Source: Echinarachnius parma | Taxonomy: Eukaryota > Echinodermata > Echinoidea > Clypeasteroida > Echinarachniidae | DNA length: 64,000 nucleotides | Assembly (NCBI GenBank): GCA_037951105.1 | Contig: JBAMJV010002963.1 | Location: 62,001-126,000, forward strand | Reading direction: 5' to 3' | The notes under the pieces: generated by a model | Databases searched by the model: none | Told to the model about the DNA's origin: nothing | What the model saw: the letters and a program-made list of their open reading frames with translations, nothing else | Shown: positions 42,150 to 53,489 of the stretch, piece after piece | Numbering within the stretch: the first letter of the stretch is position 1 | Layout: every line of letters starts with the position of its first letter | Translations under genes and position numbers: made by a program

Positions 42150-43709
42150 TCAGAAATAATCTTTGTCAGAGGCTGACGCCACACTGGGTTGTCTTGCGTG
42201 TGTTCGTTTACCGCTGTGGCTTGGGGCATCATGATCTCGATATCCGACATCTTGATAGATGTAACCAGGGTTATAACCCGCAGGACTGCGAATGGTGGCC
42301 GGGGACCCGTCTGAAGGGGACTTCAGAGGGCTAAACACCGCGACATTATCACCCTCATCGTACTGCAACCACTCCCGAACTCGCGTCTCGATGTCCTCGC
42401 TCCGTAGCTTCTGGTCAGGTGGTCCGGTCTTAATTGGCGGCTTCTTGGTGAGACGCTTGATCATCCCTGATGGCGCGGGTGCCGCTGGTGCGGGAGAAGG
42501 TTGCAAACCACCGAACTCCTCCTGTAACATTTCGATGAAGAGGAAATCTGCTTCTTCGCGGCTAACTCCGCTGAAAGAGTCGCTGAAGAAGGTCGAAGTT
42601 GATTCGTCGGTTGATGACGACGTGTTGGCACTTGCGGGCACTCGCGGTCTCGGTAGCTGTGGATTCTTGGAATACCGTGGCCCTCCCTGGTTAACCCGGG
42701 GCTCGCTAGGTGCACCCATCACTTGGCCCGGTCTTTGCGGAAATGAATTAGACCTTTCAACCACGTCTATGCCACCACGGTGATCATATTGGCGAACTTG
42801 ATGGTGATCGAGGTGCATCGGTCTGCCCTGAACATCCACATTGTTTTCCGGCTTTTTACTGGCGGGACCAGGGGGACCTTGATGACTAAATGGTGTACCA
42901 AGACCTGCTACGTTGTAGACGTCCCGAGAGGATGTAAACCCTGTGAGGGACGGAGAATTAGCAGCCACCTCATCATGACCAGGTGCGGGTGGGAAGCTAA
43001 CTGGTCTGGTTTTGCTGGAGTTCCTGGCCAGTCGGACCGCTGCTCCTTTAGTCTTAGAACCATCCAGAATGACGGAGTACATTGTCATCGGGGAATTAAT
43101 TGACTCGGTCGGTGAGGTTGGTGGTGATACATCAAAGGCTGGACCAGCGGTACCGTTCAGTATACCTCCGTTTTGCTGCTGACGAACGAACATCTTCCGC
43201 TCCTGTCGTATCCTTCTCCTTCGTTGTAGATCCTCGAAGACCTCCAGAAAGGTTCTCAGTAACCAGTACGTTATCTCACTGGCTTCCTTCTTCTTCTCAC
43301 AATGGAAGGCATGACATTCGAACAAACTGTTTTCAGGATTAGAGTCCGTTCGCGTTATTATGGCAAATACCTTTGGGTTTTGTTCATCGGCTACTCCATA
43401 ACAGATGTGATGAATCGGAATAAGAACATGTTTCTCCTTTCCAAATGCACCGTTAAAATCAAGAAAATGGAACCCTTTCTCAGTTATTTGAAGCGCTGAT
43501 TTCTTGGGCAATTTCTGTCGGTCTTTCAGCTTCAACAATGCTTCGACTGGTTCTGCGATATACTCCCTTCCATACTCTCCCCTTGCGGGCATTTTCCCAA
43601 GGTATTGAACAGTGAAGATAGGACACGTTTGAACTGTCTGCTGTCCTTTTGAGTTCCGGAAAACACTATTCTTGTCCCCACTTTTCCTCGATAAGTTCTT
43701 TGCAGCCAT
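42150..43709 (-). CDS. PTB/PID-domain protein, FAM43-like, single exon
   Basis: An intronless reading frame of 519 residues from ATG at 43709 to the stop at 42150. Residues of about 29-172 form a PTB/PID domain: CPIFTVQYLG opens it, CYGVADEQNPKVFA and FECHAFHCEKKKEA are the core strands, and FLEVFEDLQRRRRIRQ the C-terminal helix. FAM43A/B share this layout (VLYLGN, CVAD..PKVFAW, RCHA), so the protein is probably a cytoplasmic adaptor of that group, though other PTB adaptors are possible. The remaining 350 residues are proline/serine-rich and likely disordered, with one acidic helix-like block EEADFLFIEMLQEEFGGL near residue 385-402 and REWLQYDEGD further on. GC-rich codon use contrasts with the AT-rich surroundings, as expected for a real gene. 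An AT-rich TATA-like stretch lies just upstream at 43745-43770. Function in this organism is not known. Confidence 0.85.
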   Translation of the reverse strand: MAAKNLSRKSGDKNSVFRNSKGQQTVQTCPIFTVQYLGKMPARGEYGREYIAEPVEALLKLKDRQKLPKKSALQITEKGFHFLDFNGAFGKEKHVLIPIHHICYGVADEQNPKVFAIITRTDSNPENSLFECHAFHCEKKKEASEITYWLLRTFLEVFEDLQRRRRIRQERKMFVRQQQNGGILNGTAGPAFDVSPPTSPTESINSPMTMYSVILDGSKTKGAAVRLARNSSKTRPVSFPPAPGHDEVAANSPSLTGFTSSRDVYNVAGLGTPFSHQGPPGPASKKPENNVDVQGRPMHLDHHQVRQYDHRGGIDVVERSNSFPQRPGQVMGAPSEPRVNQGGPRYSKNPQLPRPRVPASANTSSSTDESTSTFFSDSFSGVSREEADFLFIEMLQEEFGGLQPSPAPAAPAPSGMIKRLTKKPPIKTGPPDQKLRSEDIETRVREWLQYDEGDNVAVFSPLKSPSDGSPATIRSPAGYNPGYIYQDVGYRDHDAPSHSGKRTHARQPSVASASDKDYF

Positions 43710-44839
43710 TTTGTAATAGTCTTTGACGAATTAATATCGACCACCTATATTATACCGTATAATATAAACAATTTTGTTACGAATGATAACATACTGCCGG
43801 GTGTTCCGTGTATAGACAACCATTGTACTTATCAGTAGTGCTGTTCGCTGTACTGTCCCGTTTACAAAAGACCCAGCCTTCAACAGAGAGAACTTTATCG
43901 ATCACACCAGTTCACTCCACTATGCATATTTGTAGACAGAAAATCGTCACGCAACACAACTGCAAATAATACTTTGACGTAGCCCTTTGTAAGTTCTGTT
44001 TGGACAACGGCCCCCAAAAAAGGTGGGCAAAAAAAAGAAAGAGATGCCTTATTGTAAAAAATCATTGGATCATGTCCGATGCACTTTGGTTATAGTTGTC
44101 GCATATTACCTAACCTTAATTATGTTTTCGTGTTATTATACAATTTATTATGTGTGTATTATGAATAGTTATATATATTAGAGTATATTACCGTTTTCCA
44201 TAATGTCCATCCCAATCTAATTAAAGCACAGAGTATACTATAGTACCTGTAAATCATGTTGAATTTGGGAAAGTACAACATTACTTAGCAAAATAAAAAA
44301 TTAAAGGCCGTCCATTGCGCCATTGAATTAGGCTCCTATAATATAGGCTATACAAATGATGATATATAAGCCATCTCTCAAATAATTACTAACATGAGTT
44401 CTTATTGATTTTACACTGAGTATTTACTTTATGGTAATTAGGAACATAAACGATATAATGTACGCGTCTGTGGAATTACATAATCATGACTCTAATTATA
44501 ATACTGATACATTATATTTATAAATATCATACAGTATTTTTCACATTTCCGGGTCCCGTGATCATTTTTTGCCACGCCATCCATCGGAATTCGCCTCTAA
44601 TGTCGAGACTGGCGCGACTATGCATGTGATCGCATAATATAGTGCTGTAGATAATACACGCCATGCACTTTGTACCAGCCTGATCACGACCCTATTATTA
44701 TGTGCTAGTGATTAGTAAACAAACGTTGGCATAATAATATCGCTTTGGAATATGAAAGAAATGCTGTCACGTTCTATACAGTCTATTTGACAAAATGAGT
44801 TGCCAAAAATAAGTTTAGTACAAACAAAACGGTTCACCT

Positions 44840-45198
44840 CAGGTCCGTAGCCAGGGGGGTGCGTTGGGCGCGTACGCCCCCCCCCCCCCCCCTTAAATTA
44901 AGAAAGGGGCACTTTTTATCGGTCTCGGGTCCACTTTTCGCCAGGCTCGGCCATCTAAACAAGTGGTATATCGGGCAACAATCGGTCTTGTTAACCCCCC
45001 TCCCCCCGCTAACAGAACTAAAAAACCAAGGGTCAGTTGGACTCGGCCTCGAACATGTTTGGATACGGACACCCCCGCTTACACGCCTCAACCAGTAGTC
45101 TCGGTCTTGGCCAAGATCGGTCTCGGTCCCATTTTGTTTGTAAATTACGCCCCCCCCCCCCCCCTCCGCCCCTTTGGAAAATCCTGGCTACGGGCCTG
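44840..45198. mobile_element. Non-autonomous hAT-like element with CAGGTCCGTAGCCAGG termini
   Basis: CAGGTCCGTAGCCAGG at the left and CCTGGCTACGGGCCTG at the right are inverted repeats and lead into C runs. The flanks share only CACCT, so the target duplication is degraded or the ends are slightly misplaced. Confidence 0.65.
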
Positions 45199-46658
45199 CA
45201 CCTGCCCACCTGCCCTATATGATACATTACCTTACTTTTCTCAACCGGGGTCAACACCAAACTACATAGGCTTCTGCTCTTCGCTAAGTTGGCCCCACAT
45301 TCTCAACTGATAATAATTAGCAATGTAATTCTTGTTAGACATTTCTTTTGTAAAACGCTCGTATTATAGTTCATTTATAGTACTTTTTGATGTTTTTATG
45401 AAGAACGTTAATAAACTGAAATGAAATGAAACAGGAAAGAAATACCGTGTATTGTGACACCTACTCAAAAGGGTTAAGTTTAGTGCAAGAATGTAGGTCC
45501 GTCCGTGCATGATGCAAGGTTCAATAGGGCTATTGCCAGCCGCTTTGGTGGATGTGGTGGGTCGTATCCGCCCAATGTGTCAGGACAAGTTTTGTTTTTA
45601 ATACACAGCATAATTAATATACTTCGTAAACTAGCGACATCATCGCCAAAATTGACCCCGCCGACCGCCGCAATACAAAATCAATATTGACTGTTCACTT
45701 TAGCGCACTGCATGAATGGGGGTTTAATGTTCCCTTAATTTTCATTAACACGTTGGTTGTAATAACATTTAAAATGAAAACGAGCAAATAAATTAAAACC
45801 CTATCTTCCTTGTTAATTTTCATGATACACTTCTGGTCAATTTCCCCGTTTTAAATACTAATGTAATAATATAATAATGTAATAACATTTATCAATTTTT
45901 GAATGAGCCTGCATGGTAGAGCATTTTTGTCTCTGTGGAGATTTTGTATCTGAATTCCAAATTGATAAGATCTGCACACTATATATTTTAACGAGTGTCG
46001 CTATTTTCGGAGACGTACCTATAATGTACATGAGCAAATTTCACCGGGGCAATATTCATGGAACCGTGTCTGATTTACATAGTGCTCTTATTTCTAAGTA
46101 AATAGGTATATAATTTGATTACAATAGACATACAAAGAAGTTTCAATATGAAACCAAACAATAATGTTAACTTTTGAAATTATCTTCCGCATGTTCTTTT
46201 TGGCTGGTGAAGGAGTGGGCGGGGGGGGGGGGGGGGGGGGGGGGTGGGATGGGTGATGGTGGTGGATACTCCCTCCCAGTGTGGTATAGAACGATTATAT
46301 TTTATAAGCAACTTTCTAACTTTGTTGAGACGCATGGCAACATGCTCGGTGTCGTCGTGTGATATGCCGCCATCTCTCGGCCAGGCTTGGATATGAGCCC
46401 GAGTATGTGCAAATCTAGATATTTAATTCAAACATAATTATATTTATAGAGAAACTGACCAGAAATATAATGTGGAATCCCATTTTCTTTGCTCTCTTTT
46501 AATCAAATCTAGATATTAACACATTATTATCGATGGTCCAAATTGATTACTAATCGATGGTCCAATCCAAATCCATCGATTAATAATCGATGTCCAAATC
46601 ACGGGAATCTAGAAACTTTCTATACTTCCGTCGTCCAAATAATGTATGTGCGTGTGTC
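45199..46658. other. Intergenic DNA without recognised gene
   Basis: AT-rich sequence with one poly-G run of about 25 bases at 46218-46244. I see no exon with homology and no delimitable transposon. Confidence 0.5.
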
Positions 46659-48001
46659 CAGGGGCGTAGACACCGGGGGGGGGGGGGGGGGGGTGCGGGG
46701 TGGTATGCATCCCCCCACCTCACAAGGTGGGGGGGGGGGATGACATGTATAATCAACCCCCCACCCCCCCCCCCCCCCCCCCAGGTTTTAGGGAAGGATA
46801 TTTTGTTTGTGTGTGTATCTGTATACGAGTGGGAAAGAAAAAAATAATTGTATGAGCTAAGACTTGTTAATTCTAACGTTCAAAAAGTAATTTAAACATC
46901 CACTTTAAATTTTCGCTGCGCGCTTCGCGCGCGAACAGATTATCTCAGTTTGTTGTGTAACTTGCTTATGGTCTGGGGTGAGTATTTTTTTTCTGTACCG
47001 GGCCACGTAGTTCCAGTGTAGGCTAGCATTGCTCTGGCTGCTTGTGTGACGTGCACCAAACTGCACCATTTCAAGTATATAAATGCAAAATCTTCTCCGT
47101 GGGAGGGGGATACCCGCCCTCCCAAACCCTCCCTATATGACTCTGCCCCAGCCCTCGGTAGCTTCGCCCCCTCGGGACTCATTCTTGGCTATAGGCTATA
47201 ATTATGTTGTTGGATCATACATAATGTGGCATATGGTTTATGTTGGAACTGTGTATGACACTAAATATAAATACAATATTTGTGTGTGTGTGTTGGGGTG
47301 CATATTTATTAGTGTGTCAATTATTTGTTTTCTTCGTGAAAGAATATTTAAAATTTCTGGTCGATCAAATCATAACACGCTTTCCCAGATACAGTCAATG
47401 TTAAGCCCGAATTTCCTATCTAGGTAAGCACCAGATTGCACGATTTCAAGTCCAAAAATGCAAAAGCTCCCTACCGTGGTGGGAGGGGGTGTAACCGTGG
47501 GAGGGGGGACACCCCCTCCCACACCCTCCCCCCGCTCATTCACTTCGCTCCCTCGCAATGTCTCACTCACACATCTGGCTCAAAGTTCGCAGCCCTGTGA
47601 GAGTGGTTGGACATGAGCCCCTACACAAAATCGTGAGCCCCCTTAGGTTTTTGCCCCCCCCCCCCCTAATCCCAAACTGCTTCCGGCGCGCCTGGTCTCG
47701 ACCATCTTAATGAATGATCTTGGCTGCGAACAAAATTTGACGAGCCCCCCTTTGAGAGGACTCTCAACCAATTCCCTCTGTCTCGAAAAAATTAGGCAGG
47801 CGGTCTCGGCGAGGAAAAAAATTGGCGACGGACACTCCCCCCCCCCCCCCCCCCCCCCCCCCAAACTGATCTGAGAGGACTTTCAAGCAATTGTCTTGGT
47901 CTCGAAATATTTCGGCAGGTGGCCTCGGCCGCGAACAAATTGATCTCGGTCCGGTGGACGGCAAATCACCCCCCAGGTGTAAGAACCTGTCTACGCCACT
48001 G
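46659..48001. mobile_element. Non-autonomous hAT-like element, 1343 bp, 8-bp target duplication
   Basis: It starts CAGGGGCGTAGACACC and ends GTCTACGCCACTG, with CGTGTGTC on both sides (46651-46658 and 48002-48009). The interior repeats G/C runs and a 'gggagggtgtgggagg'-type block also present in the element at 4312-5396, and a GCGCGCTTCGCGCGCG palindrome near 46918. No intact transposase. Confidence 0.85.
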
Positions 48002-48349
48002 CGTGTGTCTATATACATCGCATATAATATTACTCTTTGATGGGCATTAAGTGTTTTCTGAGAGATAATTAAACATTTATTGAAACCAAGAATCGCAATT
48101 CTAGTAATATATATTTTAAGCATTTGAGGTTATCTATCACAACAGAAGTTAACACATAGCATATTACATATTACAGCATCAAGATGTAGAAAAGAAAGGA
48201 AATCATCAAATGTATACAAAAAACTTGCCAAAAAACACAAAGTTTTATAATTTGTTTGTATATATAAAAAGTATACACATGTACGAGATACAAACAGATA
48301 AACAAACAAACAAGCAAACAAACAAATAACAATAAAAAACAAAAATGAC

Positions 48350-48455
48350 CAACCAACCAACCAACCAACCAACCAACCACACACACACAAGCAAACACAC
48401 AACAAACAATCAAACACACACACACGCACAAGCAAACAAACAAACAAACAATGCG
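48350..48455 (+). repeat. CCAA / CAAA simple repeats
   Basis: (CCAA)n at 48350-48378 followed by CA- and CAAA-rich stretches. The reverse-strand poly-C/V/W frames come from this repeat. Confidence 0.9.
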
Positions 48456-48714
48456 TATACTATGCACGCATTTATTTGGATGCAGCTTATACGGTACGGT
48501 ACGCTTACGGCCCCGGCCACATGTACCAATATGCAATATGCACAGTGTACAAAAGTCGATTCTGAGCTGTACCCGGTGGAGATACCTGTTGGATTCTGGA
48601 TGATCTGAGCAGTAAATTTGACCAATGACACCGTCATTGTGACTGATTAGGCTATAGATCTTTCGTGGAATTCACAAAGAATCTTTTGTGTTTGATCAGT
48701 CGGAATCGTTCATC

Positions 48715-48730
48715 ATGTCAAATATGAGTG
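48715..48730 (+). CDS. SGSM: SGSM1/2-like coding exon 1
   Basis: ATG at 48715 gives MSNMS plus one base before GTAAGTAG (phase 1). The join to exon 2 gives MSNMSDEESRDKLLK. A GC-rich patch just downstream (48780-48855) suggests a promoter-proximal position. The start is supported by continuity with the conserved exon 2-3 reading, not by homology of its own. Confidence 0.75.
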
Positions 48731-50337
48731 GTAAGTAGATTTCAGAGCTTTGCTAGCAGCCTACGATTTCGAACTTGACCCGTCAGATGTCAGCTGCTGT
48801 GCGGGCGGTTCCCGGCTAGCTCCAGCCCGGGTTCCGCCGCGCCTGGCCTGGCGTAGGGCGATCATGGACATGCTCATATTCACAACTCATTTAAAAATTT
48901 TGTATTTGGGTTGTATTCATGTTAATTAAATTTTGGTTGGTAGGGTTAAGTAAACAAACAAAACGAGTGAAAATGTGACAAATTAGCATCATGCTGATGA
49001 GTTGAATGTGTCAAGTGCAGATGAGTGATGGTTGAGCTGTGTCAGTGTGCTATTTTGATTTCATCAATCATGATGAGATTGTGTTTTTTACATTGAAGAA
49101 AATTGAAATTATGTGACTGAGGCTGCTGTTGTCAATATCCCAATGCTTATTGTTGGAAGATGTTTCCCCTTGCTAAGCCGCCTTTCCAGAGGATATTATG
49201 TGTAGATGTATGACAAAAATCAAGTAGTGTGTTTGAAGAAAACATGTGCATGAACAGTTCTCTGATTTAATTTTTAAGAATGTATAATTGTATGGACTGG
49301 TTTATCTTGATTAACCTCAGAGGCTCTGTTAATTTTTTCCATTTTTAATTATATGTTAGATAACGGCTTAATGGGAAAGTTATGGACAGCATGTTGGCCT
49401 TTTAATTGATGTTATTTATCGATAATTGAGCTTGCTGCAAATTATAGCAAAAACTAATCCATTAGAAATGAATTTGACAAAAAAACACCTTAAAAACAAC
49501 AGGTGATCAGAAGAGCATTTGTATGACTATGAGACATGTAACATCATTCAGAGATATTTGTTTACATGATGCTGTAGCCTGTACAAAGATATATATTTGC
49601 TTTACGTGCCGACAGTTTGTTGCCAACAAAACACAAATGAATTGTACCAAAGTTTATTTCTTTTCGGGATACAGAACATGGGACCTTTATCTTCATAATC
49701 CAGAATCGATTAAGTCTGGATGGGCAAAAACTGCGAAAATATTTATTAAGGACTTTTTCAGTAACAGCTGTGTGATAGTGCAAAAGATTTTGGAGCATGA
49801 AATTGCTGATGTACACTGTATGCTAACAGCAGGAGTGCGCTACAGCACACTCACACTTGCGTTCAGATAAATATACAATGTACTTCAGCAATTTCATTGT
49901 CCGAGTTACATTTAAGTTACAATTAATTGTCAGAACATTTGCGCGTTTCAGCCCATCAGATTTGCGCATTTAAAACACATGATATGACTTACAATTATTT
50001 AATTGTAACTTACAATCTATCGTTTCTCTCTGCAACGGGGCCCTGGTGTGTAAAACAAAGTGCAGATATTTCCTAATTAATACTTTGCCCATCCAAAGTT
50101 AAGAGAAGAAATGAACTCTAGTACAATTTTATCATGGGTTTTGTTGACAAATAACAGTCGGAACCTAACGCATATCTTTGACTCAGAACGCTTGTATAGC
50201 GTCATGTAAACAAATGTCAGAATGATAAAAGATACATGTCTCAAACAAACGTTCTTCTGAACTAGATTAAACAGAACTTTTGGTTACCGTGATTGTCGTT
50301 TTAACCGGTTGCCTACAATAGGTTGTATGATTGCCAA

Positions 50338-51074
50338 CAATGAAAGGAATTAATTTTTTATTTTAGGGGTCTACTTTTTCAATCTGATGGATATATCACA
50401 AAATATTTCACATAATACCCTAGATGGTAATTTAAAGGGATAGTTGAGTTCTGGTAAGGAGAGTACAGTTTTAGTGAAACAGAATTTTAGTAACCAAAAC
50501 CTGCATCATTACATTACAAACTAATAGTTATAACTAGAAAGGAACACAAAATTACAAATGACGTAGTAAAGATCATGTTATCATTCAAAAAGAGCTGTTA
50601 AAACGTAAGAGGGCGCTCTCTAAACACTCATCGGTTTCAACCATTTTGAATAAAATATTGTGCATGTGATGCTTTGTTGAAATAGTGATTAGATAGAGAA
50701 ATAACCAACAACTATTTAAATACCTATTTTGTAACTTTTTGAAAAGAGGAAGCATTTTTTTGAATTTTTAACGGCTGGTTAAAAATTCTCTAATAAACCC
50801 GGGGCCCCGGGTTTATTACAAATTGTTATATTTGGATATTTCAGCCGTTTCTGAACCGATTTTGATCAAACAAAGATGATTTTATTGTTTAAATATTATG
50901 CTCTTTCAAATTTTACACTCAGTTTTTCATTACCTCACAAACCAATTAAGTAGTCTAGCGCCCTCTCTACCAAAACTCAACTTTCCCTTTAAGGGGCTAT
51001 CTACTGATTTCAGGGGGCTATTTTGAAAATTAGGGGGCAAAATTGCCCTCAGACCCTGTACATTTCCGACCCTG
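50338..51074. mobile_element. hAT-like element interrupted by a TTAA MITE
   Basis: It is the reverse-oriented relative of 1504-1677: CAATGAAAGG at the left and CCGACCCTG at the right, with ATTGCCAA duplicated at 50330-50337 and 51075-51082. The MITE at 50436-50988 lies inside it; without the MITE the two halves align to the 174-bp copy. Confidence 0.85.
50436..50988. mobile_element. TTAA-flanked MITE nested in a hAT-like element
   Basis: AGGGATAGTTGAGTTCTGG at the left and CCAAAACTCAACTTTCCCT at the right, each preceded or followed by TTAA. Same family as 32221-32784, with which it shares internal sequence such as 'gcgccctct' and 'ttataact'. Confidence 0.8.
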
Positions 51075-51246
51075 ATTGCCAATGAGAAGGTTTATGAATG
51101 GTAAGCCAGCTCTTGTAGGTGGCAATGGGTTGATTCATTTAGTTTCCATTAGTTAGTGTTGTAGTCGAGAGATAATATAACTTGCTTAAAGACGCGGAAG
51201 TTCATGTATTTACATATTCTCGACTTAATTTTGTTTTCTTCGTCAG

Positions 51247-51290
51247 ATGAAGAGTCTCGGGACAAGCTCCTGAAAATGGTCAAGAAAGAG
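51247..51290 (+). CDS. SGSM: SGSM1/2-like coding exon 2
   Basis: 44 nt between TTCGTCAG and GTGAGT. It completes the split aspartate codon and reads EESRDKLLKMVKKE, matching the (E)xRxRLLxxVKKE start of vertebrate SGSM1/SGSM2. Leaves phase 0. Confidence 0.9.
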
Positions 51291-51604
51291 GTGAGTTCAG
51301 CCATGCAATTACATTTTTGTAGCTCAGATTTAAACCGGCTCCCCACAAGGAAACTTCTGCTCTTTCACAGCATAAAACATGATGTAAATTCTGATCTGTA
51401 GCATTGTAACAAAAAAAGTTGCAATGTGTATTAATGGGTCTCTGTCTCAAGCACTGAAACTGTTTCAAAGGCTGGGACTGCAGTTTCACATGTGTATGTA
51501 ATTGAACATACTTCAAAATTGTTGGACACATGTATGCACAAAACTGCTTGGTCGGGTGTTACATTAGCCTGTAGCGCTCCCATAGTACAGCAGCTTGGGC
51601 TAGT

Positions 51605-51710
51605 ATGCTCCCCTGGGAGTTGAGATGGTGCACAAGATAATTGTGTGTGTTTTAGCTATACCCGATGTCCTGATGACCAAGGGTAATAATATCCCTCTGA
51701 ATTTGGTTCC
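51605..51710 (+). repeat. Degenerate SINE copy
   Basis: CTCCCCTGGGAGTTGAGATGG..'ccgatgtcctgatgaccaagggtaataata' matches the body of the SINEs at 12940-13081 and 34668-34976. The tail is not preserved. Confidence 0.55.
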
Positions 51711-51734
51711 TAGATACATGCTATAATTATTATT

Positions 51735-52963
51735 AAGGCTGAGTCGGTTCGGTCGATCACACCGGTTACCGACCGTTTTTCAATCGGTACCCGGTTTCGT
51801 TTTATCGGAAACGGTGCCCCGAAAAAAAAAAAAATGAAATAAAATGTTAAAAAAGAAATTAAGATTATCACTTAATGTAGCGGAATTCAAATATAAACGG
51901 GGCAATCGATACATTTATTTTAAAGGGTGGTTATTTTCGAGAAAGTCTTGGTTCGTTACTTCGTTTGACAGTCAGAAATTGAACAGGAAGCGCAAAATTG
52001 CTACCGTATTTGCTGGTGTATTAACCGCACCTTTTTTCAAAATTTTTTTTTGCAAAAATGGGGGTGCGGTTAATACACGGGTGTGGTTTATAGCGTATTA
52101 ACCGCACTTTTTTCAAAAAAATATTTGAAAAAATGGGGGTGCGGTTAATACACAGGTGCGGTTTATACACCGGCAAATACGGTAGTCATTTGAACGCTAT
52201 TGCCTACGGATGTTCGCACAAAGTTAGGCGGACACTCCAGTCGAGTGTACATGTATTATCGAGCTGATGAGGCAGTGCATTCATACAGGGGCTCAAAATA
52301 CGTATTTGGGTAATTTATACCCTTTTAAAATGTTTTGATATTCTACAGTTACATGATTCTATGGCATTTGAAAGCTGAACAGAACAAAAAATGAGCCCCG
52401 AACAATGAAAAAAACTGCAAATTATGGGGAAATTTCGATCGTAGCAGTGCACCGCGATGCTAGCTGGCGGACTGAAGTTAGCGCGCGTGCGAGCCGTGCC
52501 AGGGAACTGAAGTTAGCTAGCATATCATATAGCATGCACGCGCGATCTTCTCGCGATATCGGGACCCGAAAACTTGCTGCTAACTTCAACCTTCGATTTT
52601 AGCGGCTTGTTTCAGCTTGGTGCGATGCTGAACCAACGATCAATTTCTAGGTCCAATTTACTTTGGAAAAAATACTTTTCCTGCGAATACTTTTCCTGCG
52701 AAACGTGAGTTAATTCTGGATAGTCTGTAACTATTTTCCCGTAAAGATTGATATGTAAATCCATAAAAGCGTCAATATTTGTAATGTTATTTGCATATAA
52801 AAGGAGCAATATAAGCCCCAAACAGTGCATTTTTGCCGATGCTTGCACGATTGCGTGATTTTACCGGTCAGAGTTTCGACGGCAAAAATTTAACGGGTTA
52901 CCGACCGGTTACAGTTTATCGGTACCCGGTTCCGAAAATATCCGACGTGACTCTAGCCTTAAT
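51735..52963. mobile_element. Foldback element of about 1.2 kb with a nested palindromic element
   Basis: TAAGGCTGAGTCGGTTCGG..'ggttaccgaccg' at the left pairs with 'cgggttaccgaccggtt..ccgacgtgactctagcctta' at the right. Nested at 52002-52184 is a second inverted-repeat element with ends TACCGTATTTGC / GCAAATACGGTA and internal 'gggggtgcggttaatacac' hairpins; its relative is at 57984-58156. Confidence 0.7.
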
Positions 52964-53275
52964 TATTATTATTATAATTACTTGCAGCTTGCCTCATGGC
53001 GTGCATTATATTCCATTGCATTAGCTTTAAAGGGACCTAGTATGAAAGTGATCCATTAACTTAATATTTCCCCCCAAACGTACTGTTTAAGACAATTTCA
53101 TTGTAAGATTCTTGAGAATTTCATAGAAAAAGAATAAAGTTTACCTATTAGGAAAACAAAGAAAATCAATGTCTGATTTGATCCTTAATCATTTGCGGAA
53201 AGTGTCAGAATTTGGATAGTACTATGGACGATTGAGTATCCAAATTCAGATACTCTTGATTACGGTCGGAAACCC

Positions 53276-53489
53276 TATACAGGGTGATTTATCAGGCAGT
53301 GACTTGGTAAAAAATGGGGAAAATGGGAACCTGACATGGTCTCACTTCAGACAACCTACAACAAAAACTACACGTCCAAAATTACTGTTCTTGGTTTTTC
53401 ATTGGAAAAGACTATCCGATGGACATAATCATTCTGTTACTATATTTTGGGAAGTGCCCCGTGCCATTTATTTTGGGCCACCCTGTATA
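53276..53489. mobile_element. Mariner-like MITE with TACAGGGTG termini
   Basis: TATACAGGGTG at the left and CACCCTGTATA at the right, with TA at both edges, resembling Tc1/mariner TIRs and their TA target. A lone TATACAGGGTGTCTC end occurs at 30865-30880. Confidence 0.65.

Noticed and set aside
42292-43499. Plus-strand open frames over the PTB gene
   Set aside because: They mirror the coding strand of the minus-strand gene and show no family similarity.
48350-48455. Short direct repeats as a CRISPR-like array
   Set aside because: The repeats are four-base simple sequence without unique spacers, in an animal genome.
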